This document shows positions 56,972 to 64,000 of a stretch of 64,000 bases of DNA, in pieces (position 1 is the stretch's first letter; every line of letters starts with the position of its first letter). Below the pieces are notes generated by a model that saw only the letters and a list, made by a program, of their open reading frames with translations, searched no databases and was not told the DNA's origin. The stretch spans positions 186,001 to 250,000 of the forward strand of contig NZ_VFVR01000008.1 in assembly GCF_006442205.1 (NCBI RefSeq). Direction: 5' to 3'. The translations under genes and the position numbers were made by a program. This DNA is from Mesorhizobium sp. B2-3-12 (GTDB taxonomy: Bacteria > Pseudomonadota > Alphaproteobacteria > Rhizobiales > Rhizobiaceae).

Positions 56972-57427
56972 GTGGTGCATCCGGCTTTGACCTTCAGTGG
57001 CCGTGATCTCAGGCTGGATTATCTGTGCGCCATGGTGCTTCTGGGCGTTTCGGCGGGATGCTCGTCTTCCGAACGGATCGAACAGCAATCACAAACGGCG
57101 GCCTCTGCCGCACAGACCGTGTCGATGGTGCTCGATGCGTGGAGAAGCGGGGCGGCGCCGTCCGCATACACAGCCGGCACGCTGCAATCCGTCGGCAAGA
57201 CGCTGGCTGATGCCGAGGCGCAAATCCGATCGGCCGGAGCGACCGAACCTGCCGAGCAAGCTGCCTTGGCGACAGCGGTTAAGGGGCTGTCGGTCGCAGT
57301 AGCTCGCGCCGAAGCGGGATTGCAGGCGGGCAATCGAACGGAGGTCCAAAATGCAAAGCAGGACCTTCGGCTGGCCTCGCGCTCGCTGGCCACCGCCTAT
57401 GCAGAGTATTTCGCGCCGAAGCCATGA
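56972..57427 (+). CDS. lipoprotein ahead of the Nramp transporter (151 aa)
   Basis: Predicted lipoprotein: hydrophobic LDYLCAMVLLGVSAGC with the lipid-bearing cysteine near 29, then a helical alanine-rich domain (AASAAQTVSMVLDAW, AVKGLSVAVARAEAGLQAG). Function unknown. I place the start at the GTG at 56972, 8 nt after GGGAGA; the longer frame from 56825 is unsupported. The stop overlaps the transporter start by 4 bp, so it may be an accessory part of the metal-uptake unit. Confidence 0.6.
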   Translation: MVHPALTFSGRDLRLDYLCAMVLLGVSAGCSSSERIEQQSQTAASAAQTVSMVLDAWRSGAAPSAYTAGTLQSVGKTLADAEAQIRSAGATEPAEQAALATAVKGLSVAVARAEAGLQAGNRTEVQNAKQDLRLASRSLATAYAEYFAPKP

Positions 57428-58644
57428 AGAAGCTCGTGGAAATATCGCTCGGCGTCGTCACCAGCGTTGGCGGCTTCCTCGAAGTCGGATCAATGGCGAC
57501 GGCCGCCCAGGCGGGTGCGACCTTCGGTTTCCAGTTGATCTGGGCCGTGGTCCTCGGCACCATCTGCATCATCTTTCTGGTGGAGATGGCCGGCCGGTTC
57601 GCGGCTGTGAGCCATCACACGATCTGCGACGGCATCCGCGAGAGATTCGGCTTCAACGTCTTTGTGTGGCCGTTGCTTGCCACCTTGCTGCTCAGCCTCA
57701 TGGTGCTCTCCGCCGAGATCGGCGGCGTTGCCATCGCACTCGAATTTGCCACCGGCATAGGCTTCCGGTGGTGGGCGCTGCCGGTGGCCATTTTGGCATG
57801 GCTGCTGCTCTGGAAAGGTACGTTCGGTTTCATCGAGAAAGGTGTGTCGATCCTCGGTCTGGTAACATTGTGTTTCGTCGTCGCGGCCGTGATGCTGAAG
57901 CCCGACTGGACAGCGGTCGCAGCTGGTGCCGTGCCTTCGCTGCCGGCCCACGATGCCGCCAATTACTGGTTCATGGCGGTCAGCATTCTTGGCGCCTCGA
58001 TATCGCCGTACCTGTTCATGTTCTATTCTTCGGGGGCCATCGAGGACCAGTGGGACAAAAGCTATCTCGGCGCCAATCGAGCCATAGCGGGACTGGGGAT
58101 GACTTTCGGCGGCACCATTTCGGTCGGCGTGCTGATCGTGGCCGCTCTCGTGCTGGCGACGCAGGGCATCAACCAGGTGGACGATTATCATCAAATGCCA
58201 TTGATGCTGATCCCGGTATTCGGCTTTTGGGGTTTCGTCCTGTTCATAGCCTCTCTCGCCGTTGCCTGTTTCGGCGCTGCGCTCGAAGTCGGGCTGCAAC
58301 AGGCTTACCTCGTGGCTCAAGGTTTCGGCTGGACATGGGGCGAGGATCGCAAGCCGCGCGACAATCCAGGCTTCAGCGCGGTGTACACGGTATCGTTGTT
58401 TCTTGCCGCTATCCCCATCATGCTTGGTCTCGATCCGCTGAGGCTCACCATCTTTTCCATGGCTCTGACGGCGGCCAGCCTGCCGCTGACCGTGGTGCCC
58501 TTCCTGTTTCTGCTGAACGACAAACGCTACGTCGGCGAGCATCGCAACGGCATTCTTTCCAACGCCGCGGTCATCTTCATCATCGCCCTCGGCTTTGTGC
58601 TGGCCGTGGTGACGATCCCGCTGCAGATACTCGGAGGCACATGA
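57424..58644 (+). CDS. Nramp-family divalent metal transporter
   Basis: Integral membrane protein of 406 aa with about eleven helices, related to Nramp/MntH carriers that import Mn2+ or Fe2+ with protons. Helix 1 region: LGVVTSVGGFLEVGSMATAA, compared with the family D-P-G-N motif, has G-F-L-E-V-G, so the canonical metal-binding aspartate/asparagine pair is changed. Helix 6 region: SILGASISPYLFMFYSSGA, where A-x-x-M is normally found. These changes make this an Nramp-related transporter of uncertain substrate, perhaps Mg2+ or Al3+ as in the NRMT group. Followed by two PRC-barrel-like genes. Confidence 0.78.
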   Translation: MKKLVEISLGVVTSVGGFLEVGSMATAAQAGATFGFQLIWAVVLGTICIIFLVEMAGRFAAVSHHTICDGIRERFGFNVFVWPLLATLLLSLMVLSAEIGGVAIALEFATGIGFRWWALPVAILAWLLLWKGTFGFIEKGVSILGLVTLCFVVAAVMLKPDWTAVAAGAVPSLPAHDAANYWFMAVSILGASISPYLFMFYSSGAIEDQWDKSYLGANRAIAGLGMTFGGTISVGVLIVAALVLATQGINQVDDYHQMPLMLIPVFGFWGFVLFIASLAVACFGAALEVGLQQAYLVAQGFGWTWGEDRKPRDNPGFSAVYTVSLFLAAIPIMLGLDPLRLTIFSMALTAASLPLTVVPFLFLLNDKRYVGEHRNGILSNAAVIFIIALGFVLAVVTIPLQILGGT

Positions 58645-59003
58645 TGAAATTGCTGCGTGATCTGCTGGACAAGCAGGTGGTCGATCGCGAACAGGTCAAG
58701 ATCGGCAAGGTCGACGGGCTGGTGGCGGAGCTGCGGCGAGGCAAGCCGCCAAGGATCGTTGCGATTGAACTCGGCTCCATCACATTGGCGCGTCGCCTCG
58801 GTACATGGCCTGGCCGACGAATGGCGCAACTCGCGGCAAGGCTGGGTGGCAAGCGCCATGGCGAGCCGCATCGGATCGCCTGGCACAAGGTGAAGGATAT
58901 CGGCATCGACATAGAGTTCGATGTGGATGTGCGTCAGACGTCGATCTTTGCCTGGCAGGACTGGCTGCGCGACCGTGTCATCGGACGCATTCCGGGAGCT
59001 TGA
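58641..59003 (+). CDS. PRC-barrel-like protein associated with the transporter (120 aa)
   Basis: Soluble protein MKLLRDLLDKQVVDREQVKI then GKVDGLVAELRRGKPPRIVA, matching the PRC-barrel pattern (D-x3-V-G-K-V-D), with a C-terminal extension IDIEFDVDVRQTSIFAWQDW. Such domains occur at the ends of Mg2+ transporters of the MgtE kind. The ATG overlaps the transporter stop (ATGATG, 58641 or 58644), preceded by GGAGG. Probably a cytoplasmic partner of the transporter. Confidence 0.7.
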   Translation: MMKLLRDLLDKQVVDREQVKIGKVDGLVAELRRGKPPRIVAIELGSITLARRLGTWPGRRMAQLAARLGGKRHGEPHRIAWHKVKDIGIDIEFDVDVRQTSIFAWQDWLRDRVIGRIPGA

Positions 59004-59005
59004 CG

Positions 59006-59338
59006 ATGACCATGGTAAACCTCGAACATCTGGCCGGGCGACGCGTGCTTTCGCAGCGGGGCAAGAGTATCGGCTATATCGAGGAAATCCGCGCCGAACC
59101 GGATGGCGACGATTTCGTCGTTACCGAATTCCACGTCGGCATCTACGCCGCTTTCGAACGTCTTTCGGCCTCGGCTATAGGTGTGGCGGTGCTTGATCTT
59201 TTCCGGTTGCGCCGCCGCGATGGGCTATACCGAATCCCTTGGGACAAGCTCGACATCTCCGACCCTGCGCGGCCGCGCCTGCTGTGCCCGATGACTGAAC
59301 TTTCCAGCATGAAGAGCGCGCCCGATTTTCGCGACTAG
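59006..59338 (+). CDS. second PRC-barrel-like protein (110 aa)
   Basis: Short protein: LEHLAGRRVLSQRGKSIGYI, EEIRAEPDGDDFVVTEFHVG, then RRRDGLYRIPWDKLDISD. The pattern L-x-G-R-x-V-L...G-x2-I-G-x-I-E-E is PRC-barrel-like. It follows the preceding gene by 2 bp and ends the transporter operon. Together with its neighbour it may form a regulatory pair for the transporter; inferred from position. Confidence 0.65.
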   Translation: MTMVNLEHLAGRRVLSQRGKSIGYIEEIRAEPDGDDFVVTEFHVGIYAAFERLSASAIGVAVLDLFRLRRRDGLYRIPWDKLDISDPARPRLLCPMTELSSMKSAPDFRD

Positions 59339-59367
59339 GTCGTCGCTTCGGATGGTCGTGAACTTTT

Positions 59368-59697
59368 TCAGCGCAGCATGCTGGCGAGCAGAAACACCGC
59401 TGCCGCAACCAAAACGACGGCCGCGATGATTAACAGCGGCCAGTTGCTTTGAGGCCGTAATTCCGGTTCGCTTTCGACCGGCAGCATCGCGTTGGCGAAG
59501 CTGGCCTCGTTCTCGAATTTTGGCCGGCGGGAACGTGGCGGGTCTGCTTCAGTGGTCGGATTTCTAGTGTCAGCCGCCTCGGCGTCGGTTTCCAACGGAG
59601 CAACGGAGGGATCGAAGCCCGGCGTTTTGTCTTGCGTCGTTCCCGCCTGAATCTCACCTCTGGCAGAGGCAGGTGTGGGGTTTGAAATCTTGGCCAT
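59368..59697 (-). CDS. hypothetical tail-anchored membrane protein (109 aa)
   Basis: A long polar, proline- and threonine-rich N-terminal part (MAKISNPTPASARGEIQAGT...) ends in one C-terminal membrane helix (WPLLIIAAVVLVAAAVFLLA) followed by SMLR. This gives a tail-anchored topology. Function unknown. AAGGAGAG precedes the ATG at 59697. No EcfG-type promoter seen; it could be read from the DUF982 gene upstream. Confidence 0.65.
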   Translation of the reverse strand: MAKISNPTPASARGEIQAGTTQDKTPGFDPSVAPLETDAEAADTRNPTTEADPPRSRRPKFENEASFANAMLPVESEPELRPQSNWPLLIIAAVVLVAAAVFLLASMLR

Positions 59698-59751
59698 GAC
59701 CTCTCTCCTTCGAACCATACTCTGCCAGATCCGCGGCGGTGGTTTGCAAGG

Positions 59752-60003
59752 CTAGATGTGCTCGAGCAGAATCCTGGCGTCCCTAGCCGCAACGATGAAC
59801 GCCTGTCTTGCGACCTTGGCAGGCTTTTCGCCACGCATCACGGCAAGGCATGCCTTGATCGCGGCAAGACGCATTTCGGATTTCGGCTTTGGCCAGTCCC
59901 GCAGCAGCACTTCGGCGGCATCGGACACAGAGACCACGACCCTGTCGCGGTCGATGCGGCCAGGTTGAATGATGATCGGCTTTCTAAAGTGGCCCGTACG
60001 CAC
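59752..60003 (-). CDS. DUF982 protein (83 aa)
   Basis: Small soluble protein of the DUF982 family, common and expanded in rhizobia, with unknown function. Pattern: VVVSVSDAAEVLLRDWPKPK, MRLAAIKACLAVMRGEKPAK, ARQAFIVAARDARILLE. I place the start at the GTG at 60003 because GGAGGGG lies 5 nt upstream; the TTG at 60015 is less likely. The promoter at 60076 is 72 bp upstream. Confidence 0.75.
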   Translation of the reverse strand: MRTGHFRKPIIIQPGRIDRDRVVVSVSDAAEVLLRDWPKPKSEMRLAAIKACLAVMRGEKPAKVARQAFIVAARDARILLEHI

Positions 60004-60075
60004 ATGCCCCTCCAATACCTGCCCCGTGGTCTACAAATCCTGCCCGAGTAGGCCGAGGCGCGCAGACCGGCCTCC

Positions 60076-60100
60076 AACGCCGCGATCGTGGATTTGTTCC
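60076..60100 (-). promoter_or_regulatory. EcfG/RpoE2-type promoter of the DUF982 gene
   Basis: GGAAC at 60100-60096, N18, TT at 60077-60076. Confidence 0.65.
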
Positions 60101-60227
60101 AGCGTATCCGGCGTTGGAGTGGCGGCGTCCCGAAGCCACTCGTTTCCATGGTTGCTTTTTTCGCCCACGCCCGGCGGCTCTTCACGGATTGTGGCGCTGC
60201 TGGTCGGCCGGCGTGTCGTCTCGATGG

Positions 60228-60252
60228 GGAACAAAGCGCATCCTGTCTTGTT
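60228..60252 (+). promoter_or_regulatory. EcfG/RpoE2-type promoter of the DUF4142 gene
   Basis: GGAAC 60228-60232, N18, TT 60251-60252; 41 bp before the start at 60294. Confidence 0.7.
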
Positions 60253-60293
60253 AGGACGCAACGCAAATTTGCTCACTGACAAGGACAAAGCTG

Positions 60294-61037
60294 ATGAAAA
60301 CACAATATCTTCTCGCATCTCTCGCAGTTGCTTCCGTCGCTTTTGCAATGCCTGCATTTGCTGCCGACAGCGCGCAGGATTTTGTCGACAAGGCCGCCGT
60401 CGGCGGCAAGTTCGAAGTCGACTCGAGCCAGATTGCACTGGACAAGGCCCAGGACCAGCGCATCAAGGATTTTGCCCAGATGATGATCCGGGACCACGGC
60501 GCAGCCAATGCCAAGCTGGAGGCGGTCGCGGGCCAGCAGAAACTGAAAGTACCGCCGGCGCTCGATGCCAAGCACCAGGGCGATCTGGACAAGCTCAAGA
60601 ACGCCCAGGCGCCGATCGATCCGGCCTATGTCGACGCGCAGCGCAAGGCACATGACGAGGCCGTCAAGCTGTTTGAAGATTATGCCAGCGGCGGTGACAA
60701 CGCCGCGCTCAAGACTTTCGCCCAGGAAACTGTGGGGACGCTGAAGATGCACCAGCAGACGATCGAAAAGATCGCCGCCGGGCAAGATGCCGTCACGGGA
60801 GCGACAACGCCGGCGGCGAAGACCGACAACACTGCCAACGCCGCCGCTCTCGTTCCCGGCGCGAACAGCTTCACCGAAGCCCAGGCCAAGAGCCGAATCG
60901 AGGATGCGGGCTATTCAAACGTGTCGAAGCTTACCAAGGACGATCAGGGCATCTGGCGCGGCCAGGCGGCCAAAGGAGGCGAAAACCTCAACGTTGGGCT
61001 CGACTACCAGGGCAACGTCGTTGCCGCAAGCAAGTGA
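60294..61037 (+). CDS. periplasmic DUF4142 protein (247 aa)
   Basis: Exported protein with a clear signal peptide (LLASLAVASVAFAMPAFAA, cleavage after AFA near 23). Residues about 27-165 are a four-helix DUF4142 domain of ferritin-like fold (FVDKAAVGGKFEVDSSQIAL, AQMMIRDHGAANAKLEAV, HDEAVKLFEDYA, LKMHQQTIEKIA). A linker leads to a C-terminal alpha/beta module (SFTEAQAKSRIEDAGYSNVS, IWRGQAAKGGENLNVGLDYQ), a PepSY-like shape. Function unknown; family members are often stress-induced. Confidence 0.88.
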   Translation: MKTQYLLASLAVASVAFAMPAFAADSAQDFVDKAAVGGKFEVDSSQIALDKAQDQRIKDFAQMMIRDHGAANAKLEAVAGQQKLKVPPALDAKHQGDLDKLKNAQAPIDPAYVDAQRKAHDEAVKLFEDYASGGDNAALKTFAQETVGTLKMHQQTIEKIAAGQDAVTGATTPAAKTDNTANAAALVPGANSFTEAQAKSRIEDAGYSNVSKLTKDDQGIWRGQAAKGGENLNVGLDYQGNVVAASK

Positions 61038-61058
61038 GCATGGATCAGGAGAAATCAC

Positions 61059-61658
61059 ATGAAGACTGTAACCGGACTGTTCGACAATTATGAAGACGCG
61101 GCCGATGCGGTCGGCGAGCTTGAAGCGACGGGAGTTCCGCATTCCAATATCAGCATCGTCGCCAACAACTCGGACGACTGGTATGACGCAAACCGTTCCG
61201 AGGCCGCCGAGGATGCGGGGAGCGGTGCGGGAATCGGCGCGGTGATCGGCGGTGCCGGTGGCCTGCTCACGGGACTGGGCATCATGGCCATTCCGGGCGT
61301 CGGCCCGGTGGTCGCGGCCGGATGGCTCGCCGCCACCGCCGCCGGGGCGGTTGCCGGTGCCGTGGCTGGCGGAGCAGCCGGCGGCATTATCGGCGCTCTG
61401 ACGGAGTCGGGCGTGTCCGAGCGGGATGCACACGTGTATGCGGAAGGTGTACGCCGCGGGGGCACCTTGGTGACGGCCAAGGTGGAGGACGAACTCGTGC
61501 CGAATGCCGAGGAGATTTTGGGTCAATCCCGATCGGTCGATGTGGCTGAACGCCGCAGAATGTACGAGGCCGACGGGTGGACCGGTTTCGATGCCGATGC
61601 AGGCGAATACGTACCCGAAGTTGATCGCGACGACGGCCGCGCAATCAATCGGCCTTAA
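61059..61658 (+). CDS. YflT-like general stress protein with glycine-zipper (199 aa)
   Basis: N-terminal domain VTGLFDNYEDAADAVGELEA of the heat-induced stress protein YflT type, followed by glycine/alanine-rich hydrophobic segments (GAVIGGAGGLLTGLGIMAIP and AAGAVAGAVAGGAAGGIIGA) and a conserved ESGVSERDAHVYAEGVRRGG. The glycine zippers suggest membrane association. It starts 21 bp after the DUF4142 gene and probably shares its promoter. Confidence 0.85.
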   Translation: MKTVTGLFDNYEDAADAVGELEATGVPHSNISIVANNSDDWYDANRSEAAEDAGSGAGIGAVIGGAGGLLTGLGIMAIPGVGPVVAAGWLAATAAGAVAGAVAGGAAGGIIGALTESGVSERDAHVYAEGVRRGGTLVTAKVEDELVPNAEEILGQSRSVDVAERRRMYEADGWTGFDADAGEYVPEVDRDDGRAINRP

Positions 61659-61844
61659 GGCGAATTCCGTCTCTCTGGCTGCGACGGTCGCGCCAGAGGT
61701 GGGAATAATAGGGTCTGATCCTACTGCGAAACTGGAATACAGTAATCGATCTGCGCAAATTCGTTCAGCGACGAATGCACCCACCTGCACGACCGAACCA
61801 TGGAAGCGGCGACGACGTCGTTGTCCGACCGGCCAACGGGCCGA

Positions 61845-61876
61845 AAATCGCCCGGCGACCCAGCGCCGGGCGATTT
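61845..61876. terminator. perfect 13-bp stem-loop, bidirectional terminator
   Basis: AAATCGCCCGGCG / CGCCGGGCGATTT with loop ACCCAG. Symmetric A/T ends give a T-tract on either strand; it separates the YflT-like unit from the broken gene on the minus strand. Confidence 0.75.
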
Positions 61877-61879
61877 CAC

Positions 61880-62090
61880 CTAGGCGGCTTGCTCCAAGGC
61901 GCGCTCATTCACACCGCCTTCGCTTAAACTGGAAAGCGCTTCATCCGTCGCCACCTTCCTCTTTCAGTGTCTCGTTGAGGAGTTTGACGATCGCTTTTGC
62001 CAAGCTGTTCGGCCCAGGCAATCAACGTGCCGTAGTGCGCGATTTCAGAAAGCCCAACTGCTTGGGCGGCGCCGACCAGCCCACCGGTGG
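61880..62090 (-). pseudogene. remnant of a DUF892 (YciE/YciF) ferritin-like gene
   Basis: One minus-strand frame reads GGLVGAAQAVGLSEIAHYGT then LIAWAEQLGK, the E-I-x-H/G-Y-G-T motif region of DUF892 proteins. The continuation lies in a second frame (KAIVKLLNETLKEEGGDG) and the end in a third (TDEALSSLSEGGVNERALEQ then AA and stop at 61880). At least two frameshifts break the gene, and the N-terminal half is missing. Confidence 0.6.
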
Positions 62091-62095
62091 TGTAG

Positions 62096-62299
62096 CTAAG
62101 GCCCAACTTTCCATGTGGGCTGTTGTCCCTGCGAGCGAAGCGTTCTAACCACGCGTTCAGCTGCGTCATCGTCGAGCCCGTCGCCGGTGTCGAATTCGTC
62201 AAGTCTCCCGCCGTCGAACCCCACTAGCGATGGCTCAAACGGCGTGGATCGCTTCTCTCTGAAATAGAGCCGATCATGCCTTCGAACACGTGATTGCAC
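62096..62299 (-). CDS. doubtful small open frame (about 67 aa)
   Basis: The frame reads LYFREKRSTPFEPSLVGFDG then GRLDEFDTGDGLDDDAAERV and ends in PTWKVGP. The composition looks coding, but there is no good start (GTG at 62299 without a ribosome site) and no family resemblance. It may be part of the degraded region next to the DUF892 remnant. Confidence 0.3.
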   Translation of the reverse strand: MQSRVRRHDRLYFREKRSTPFEPSLVGFDGGRLDEFDTGDGLDDDAAERVVRTLRSQGQQPTWKVGP

Positions 62300-62317
62300 G
62301 GCAATTGCGCCCAATCT

Positions 62318-63481
62318 CTAGCTCCCGTGTGCAGACGAGCTTACTGAGAGATCCGTCAACGGCGCCTCCCTCTTGCTCGTCCATTCGGGGACACTTTTTT
62401 GGATGCGGGCGAAAGTGGCCAGAGCCTGTCCGACCACCTGATCCATGTTGTAGTAGCGGTATGTTGCCAGGCGGCCGACAAACCATACGTCGGGACAAGT
62501 TGCGGCGAGCGCTTCATAGCGCTTGTACAGTGCTTCGTTTTCGGCGCGCGGCACCGGGTAATACGGATCCCCGATATTCGTGGGATATTCGTACGTCAGG
62601 CTGGTCCGCGAGTTCTGCTGGCCGGTCAGATGTTTGTATTCCGTGATGCGAGTGTAATCTTGCGTCTGCGGATAGTTGACGACGGCGACCGGCTGAAACT
62701 GTTCGCAGTCCAGTGTAACGTGCTCGAAACGCAGCGAGCGATAGGGAAGATGCCCGAGCTGCCACTCGAAATATTCGTCGATTGGGCCAGTATAGATCAT
62801 GCGCCTGAACGGAATCTTCTCACGAATTTCGCGAAAATCGGTCTGCAGCATGATCTTGATGTTCGGATGGTCGAGCATGCGTTCGAACATCCTTGTGTAT
62901 CCGCCGGCCGGCATTTTCTGGAAGCTGTCGCTGAAATAGCGGTCATCACGGTTGGTCCTGGTCGGCACTCGTGCGGTCACCGATTTGCTCAGTTGACCGG
63001 GATCGACGCCCCATTGCTTCCTTGTGTAGCCACGGAAAAATTTCTCATAGAGCTCGCGGCCCACCGTGCTGACAACGACGTCCTCGGCCGTGCGAACGTC
63101 TTCTACCGTCTCGCGTCGCGACGCAAAGAATTCCTCCAACTGTGCCGAGGTCAGGTCCAGCTCATAAAGGCGGTTGATCGTGTCGAGATTGATCGGGATG
63201 GGAACGAGCTTCCCGTCCACCGCCGCCAACACCCTGTGCTCGTATGAGCGCCATTCGGTGAACTGCGACAGGTAGTCCAAGATGGCTTGGCTGTTGGTGT
63301 GGAAGATATGCGGACCGTAGCGGTGGATCAGGATGCCGGCTTCGTTGTAGCAATCGTACGCGTTGCCGCCTACATGGCCGCGGCGATCGACAAGCAGGAC
63401 GCTCTCGTGACGCTGCGAGGCTATTCGTTCGGCAAGCACGCTGCCGGCAAAACCTGCTCCGACGACCAGCCAATCGAACAT
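62318..63481 (-). CDS. glf: UDP-galactopyranose mutase
   Basis: Flavoenzyme of 387 aa that interconverts UDP-galactopyranose and UDP-galactofuranose. FAD motif WLVVGAGFAGSVLAERIA near 4, VDRRGHVGGNAYD near 31, YGPHIFHTNS near 55, YTRKQWG near 150 and RVPTRTNRDDRYFSD follow the family. Active-site arginines in TRTNRD and the terminal RLATYRYYNMDQVVGQAL are present. The ATG at 63481 is 2 bp after the stop of the glycosyltransferase, forming an operon that probably adds galactofuranose to a surface glycan. No EcfG-type promoter is in the visible part. Confidence 0.95.
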   Translation of the reverse strand: MFDWLVVGAGFAGSVLAERIASQRHESVLLVDRRGHVGGNAYDCYNEAGILIHRYGPHIFHTNSQAILDYLSQFTEWRSYEHRVLAAVDGKLVPIPINLDTINRLYELDLTSAQLEEFFASRRETVEDVRTAEDVVVSTVGRELYEKFFRGYTRKQWGVDPGQLSKSVTARVPTRTNRDDRYFSDSFQKMPAGGYTRMFERMLDHPNIKIMLQTDFREIREKIPFRRMIYTGPIDEYFEWQLGHLPYRSLRFEHVTLDCEQFQPVAVVNYPQTQDYTRITEYKHLTGQQNSRTSLTYEYPTNIGDPYYPVPRAENEALYKRYEALAATCPDVWFVGRLATYRYYNMDQVVGQALATFARIQKSVPEWTSKREAPLTDLSVSSSAHGS

Positions 63482-63482
63482 G

Positions 63483-64000
63483 CTATGCGCTCCTGCGAAG
63501 AGGGATGACTTTCTTGCGTTCATGGGCGCGCTCGATGTGAGCTGCCATGGCATTCCATGTTCGCTCCCAGGAGGTGTCCGCAAGGTAGGCGTCGACTTGC
63601 TGCAGGAGCATCTGACGCGGTCGCGAAAGGGCCGAGCGGAGTTTGGTTTCCAGATCATCGCTATCGGCGATTTCCACAAGTCCAGCAGCGCCGTAGCTGC
63701 GCACCACATCGACGATTGCCGTCGAGACTACTGGCAGCCCCGCCGCCAGGAATTCCGGCGTCTTGGTCGGGCTGATGAACCGGGTCGCTTCGTTGAGCGC
63801 GAACGGCATCCAGCCGGCATCCCAATGGCGCAGATAGTCGGGCAGGTCGCAGTAGGCTTTCCCGCCCAGCCAGTGAAGATTATCCGCCTGCGGCAGGCTA
63901 GCAGGGTCGATCTTGACCACCGGGCCGAGCATGACGAAATGGACGTCGGGCATGGCGTCCGCCGCCTGAGCCACAAGACTGACGTCCAGCCGCTCGTCAA
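63483..64000 (-). CDS. glycosyltransferase, 5' part outside window
   Basis: C-terminal donor domain of a GT-B glycosyltransferase (about 172 residues visible): DERLDVSLVAQAADAMPDVH, FVMLGPVVKIDPASLPQADN, WLGGKAYCDLPDYLRHWDAG and the nucleotide-sugar part ISPTKTPEFLAAGLPVVSTA. The K-x-x-E-x3-A-G-L-P-V-V-S-T motif is typical of family 4 or TuaH-like enzymes. The start lies beyond 64000. Its partnership with glf points to galactofuranose transfer, which is inference. Confidence 0.85.
   Translation of the reverse strand, partial: DERLDVSLVAQAADAMPDVHFVMLGPVVKIDPASLPQADNLHWLGGKAYCDLPDYLRHWDAGWMPFALNEATRFISPTKTPEFLAAGLPVVSTAIVDVVRSYGAAGLVEIADSDDLETKLRSALSRPRQMLLQQVDAYLADTSWERTWNAMAAHIERAHERKKVIPLRRSA

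Noticed and set aside
57351..59003. 550-codon frame across the Nramp gene
   Set aside because: It is a shadow frame of the transporter that happens to continue into the real PRC-barrel-like gene at 58641.
1..64000. CRISPR arrays, rRNA genes, complete insertion sequences, phage or conjugation genes
   Set aside because: None was seen on reading both strands; the island evidence rests on the tRNA scar and gene content only.

Overview
The window is GC-rich and its gene content is that of an alphaproteobacterium of the order Rhizobiales, most like Mesorhizobium and relatives: EcfG-type sigma factor, NepR-like anti-sigma factors, HWE-family kinase, DUF6894, DUF982 and DUF1003 proteins, Ku, a cyo quinol oxidase and CgeB-like glycosyltransferases. 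The assignment to a genus is inference.

The main result is that almost the whole window behaves as one general-stress-response (GSR) island. At about 1294-1338 there is a 3' fragment of a tRNA-Arg(CCT) gene, cut in the anticodon loop, which is the usual scar of site-specific integration. Its orientation places the island to the right. To its left lie only an NmrA-like gene and a LysR regulator. To its right I counted, by eye, 31 copies of the rhizobial EcfG/RpoE2 promoter pattern GGAAC-N18(19)-TT. All but a few sit 14-150 bp in front of a gene start, and several decide between alternative starts.

Layout. 1.3-9 kb: small stress proteins, ku, an alpha/beta hydrolase plus DUF1003 protein, an EcfG-like sigma paralogue and a Crp/Fnr regulator. 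9.4-12.8 kb: an Mfd-like helicase. 13-20 kb: cyoABCD, a metallo-beta-lactamase-fold hydrolase, a glycosidase and a ctaG/coxB deletion scar. 20-26 kb: a pyruvate-oxidase-like enzyme, catalase katE, ecfG, and a convergent 58-aa NepR-like gene. 26-46 kb: two long minus-strand operons (from ino1 at 34888 and from an epimerase at 46032) encoding an inositol-phosphate synthase, glycosyltransferases, sugar-nucleotide enzymes, methyltransferases, a glycosidase and a B12-binding radical SAM enzyme. These look like a pathway for an undescribed stress glycan or glycolipid. 46-52 kb: a signalling core. It has a NepR-like gene followed by a receiver protein whose C-terminus is homologous to the sigma-2 region of EcfG (PhyR with its domain order reversed), and divergent from these a CheB-CheR-PAS-HWE kinase and a single-domain receiver. 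52-62 kb: dehydrogenases, small secreted and membrane proteins, an Nramp transporter operon, DUF4142 and YflT-like proteins. 62.3-64 kb: glf and a truncated glycosyltransferase gene.

Three EcfG promoters are followed not by a gene but by short, strongly folded sequences with C-rich (anti-Shine-Dalgarno) loops. The clearest, 54777-54873, ends in an intrinsic-terminator-like hairpin. They look like a family of stress-induced small RNAs. Together the island seems to carry its own sigma factor, anti-sigma factors, an unusual response regulator, a kinase, candidate sRNAs and dozens of target genes: oxidative-stress defence, DNA repair, alternative respiration, metal transport and glycan synthesis. 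Several broken genes (ctaG/coxB, a thioredoxin-reductase-like fragment, a DUF892 ferritin-like gene and a frameshifted small gene) show ongoing reshuffling.
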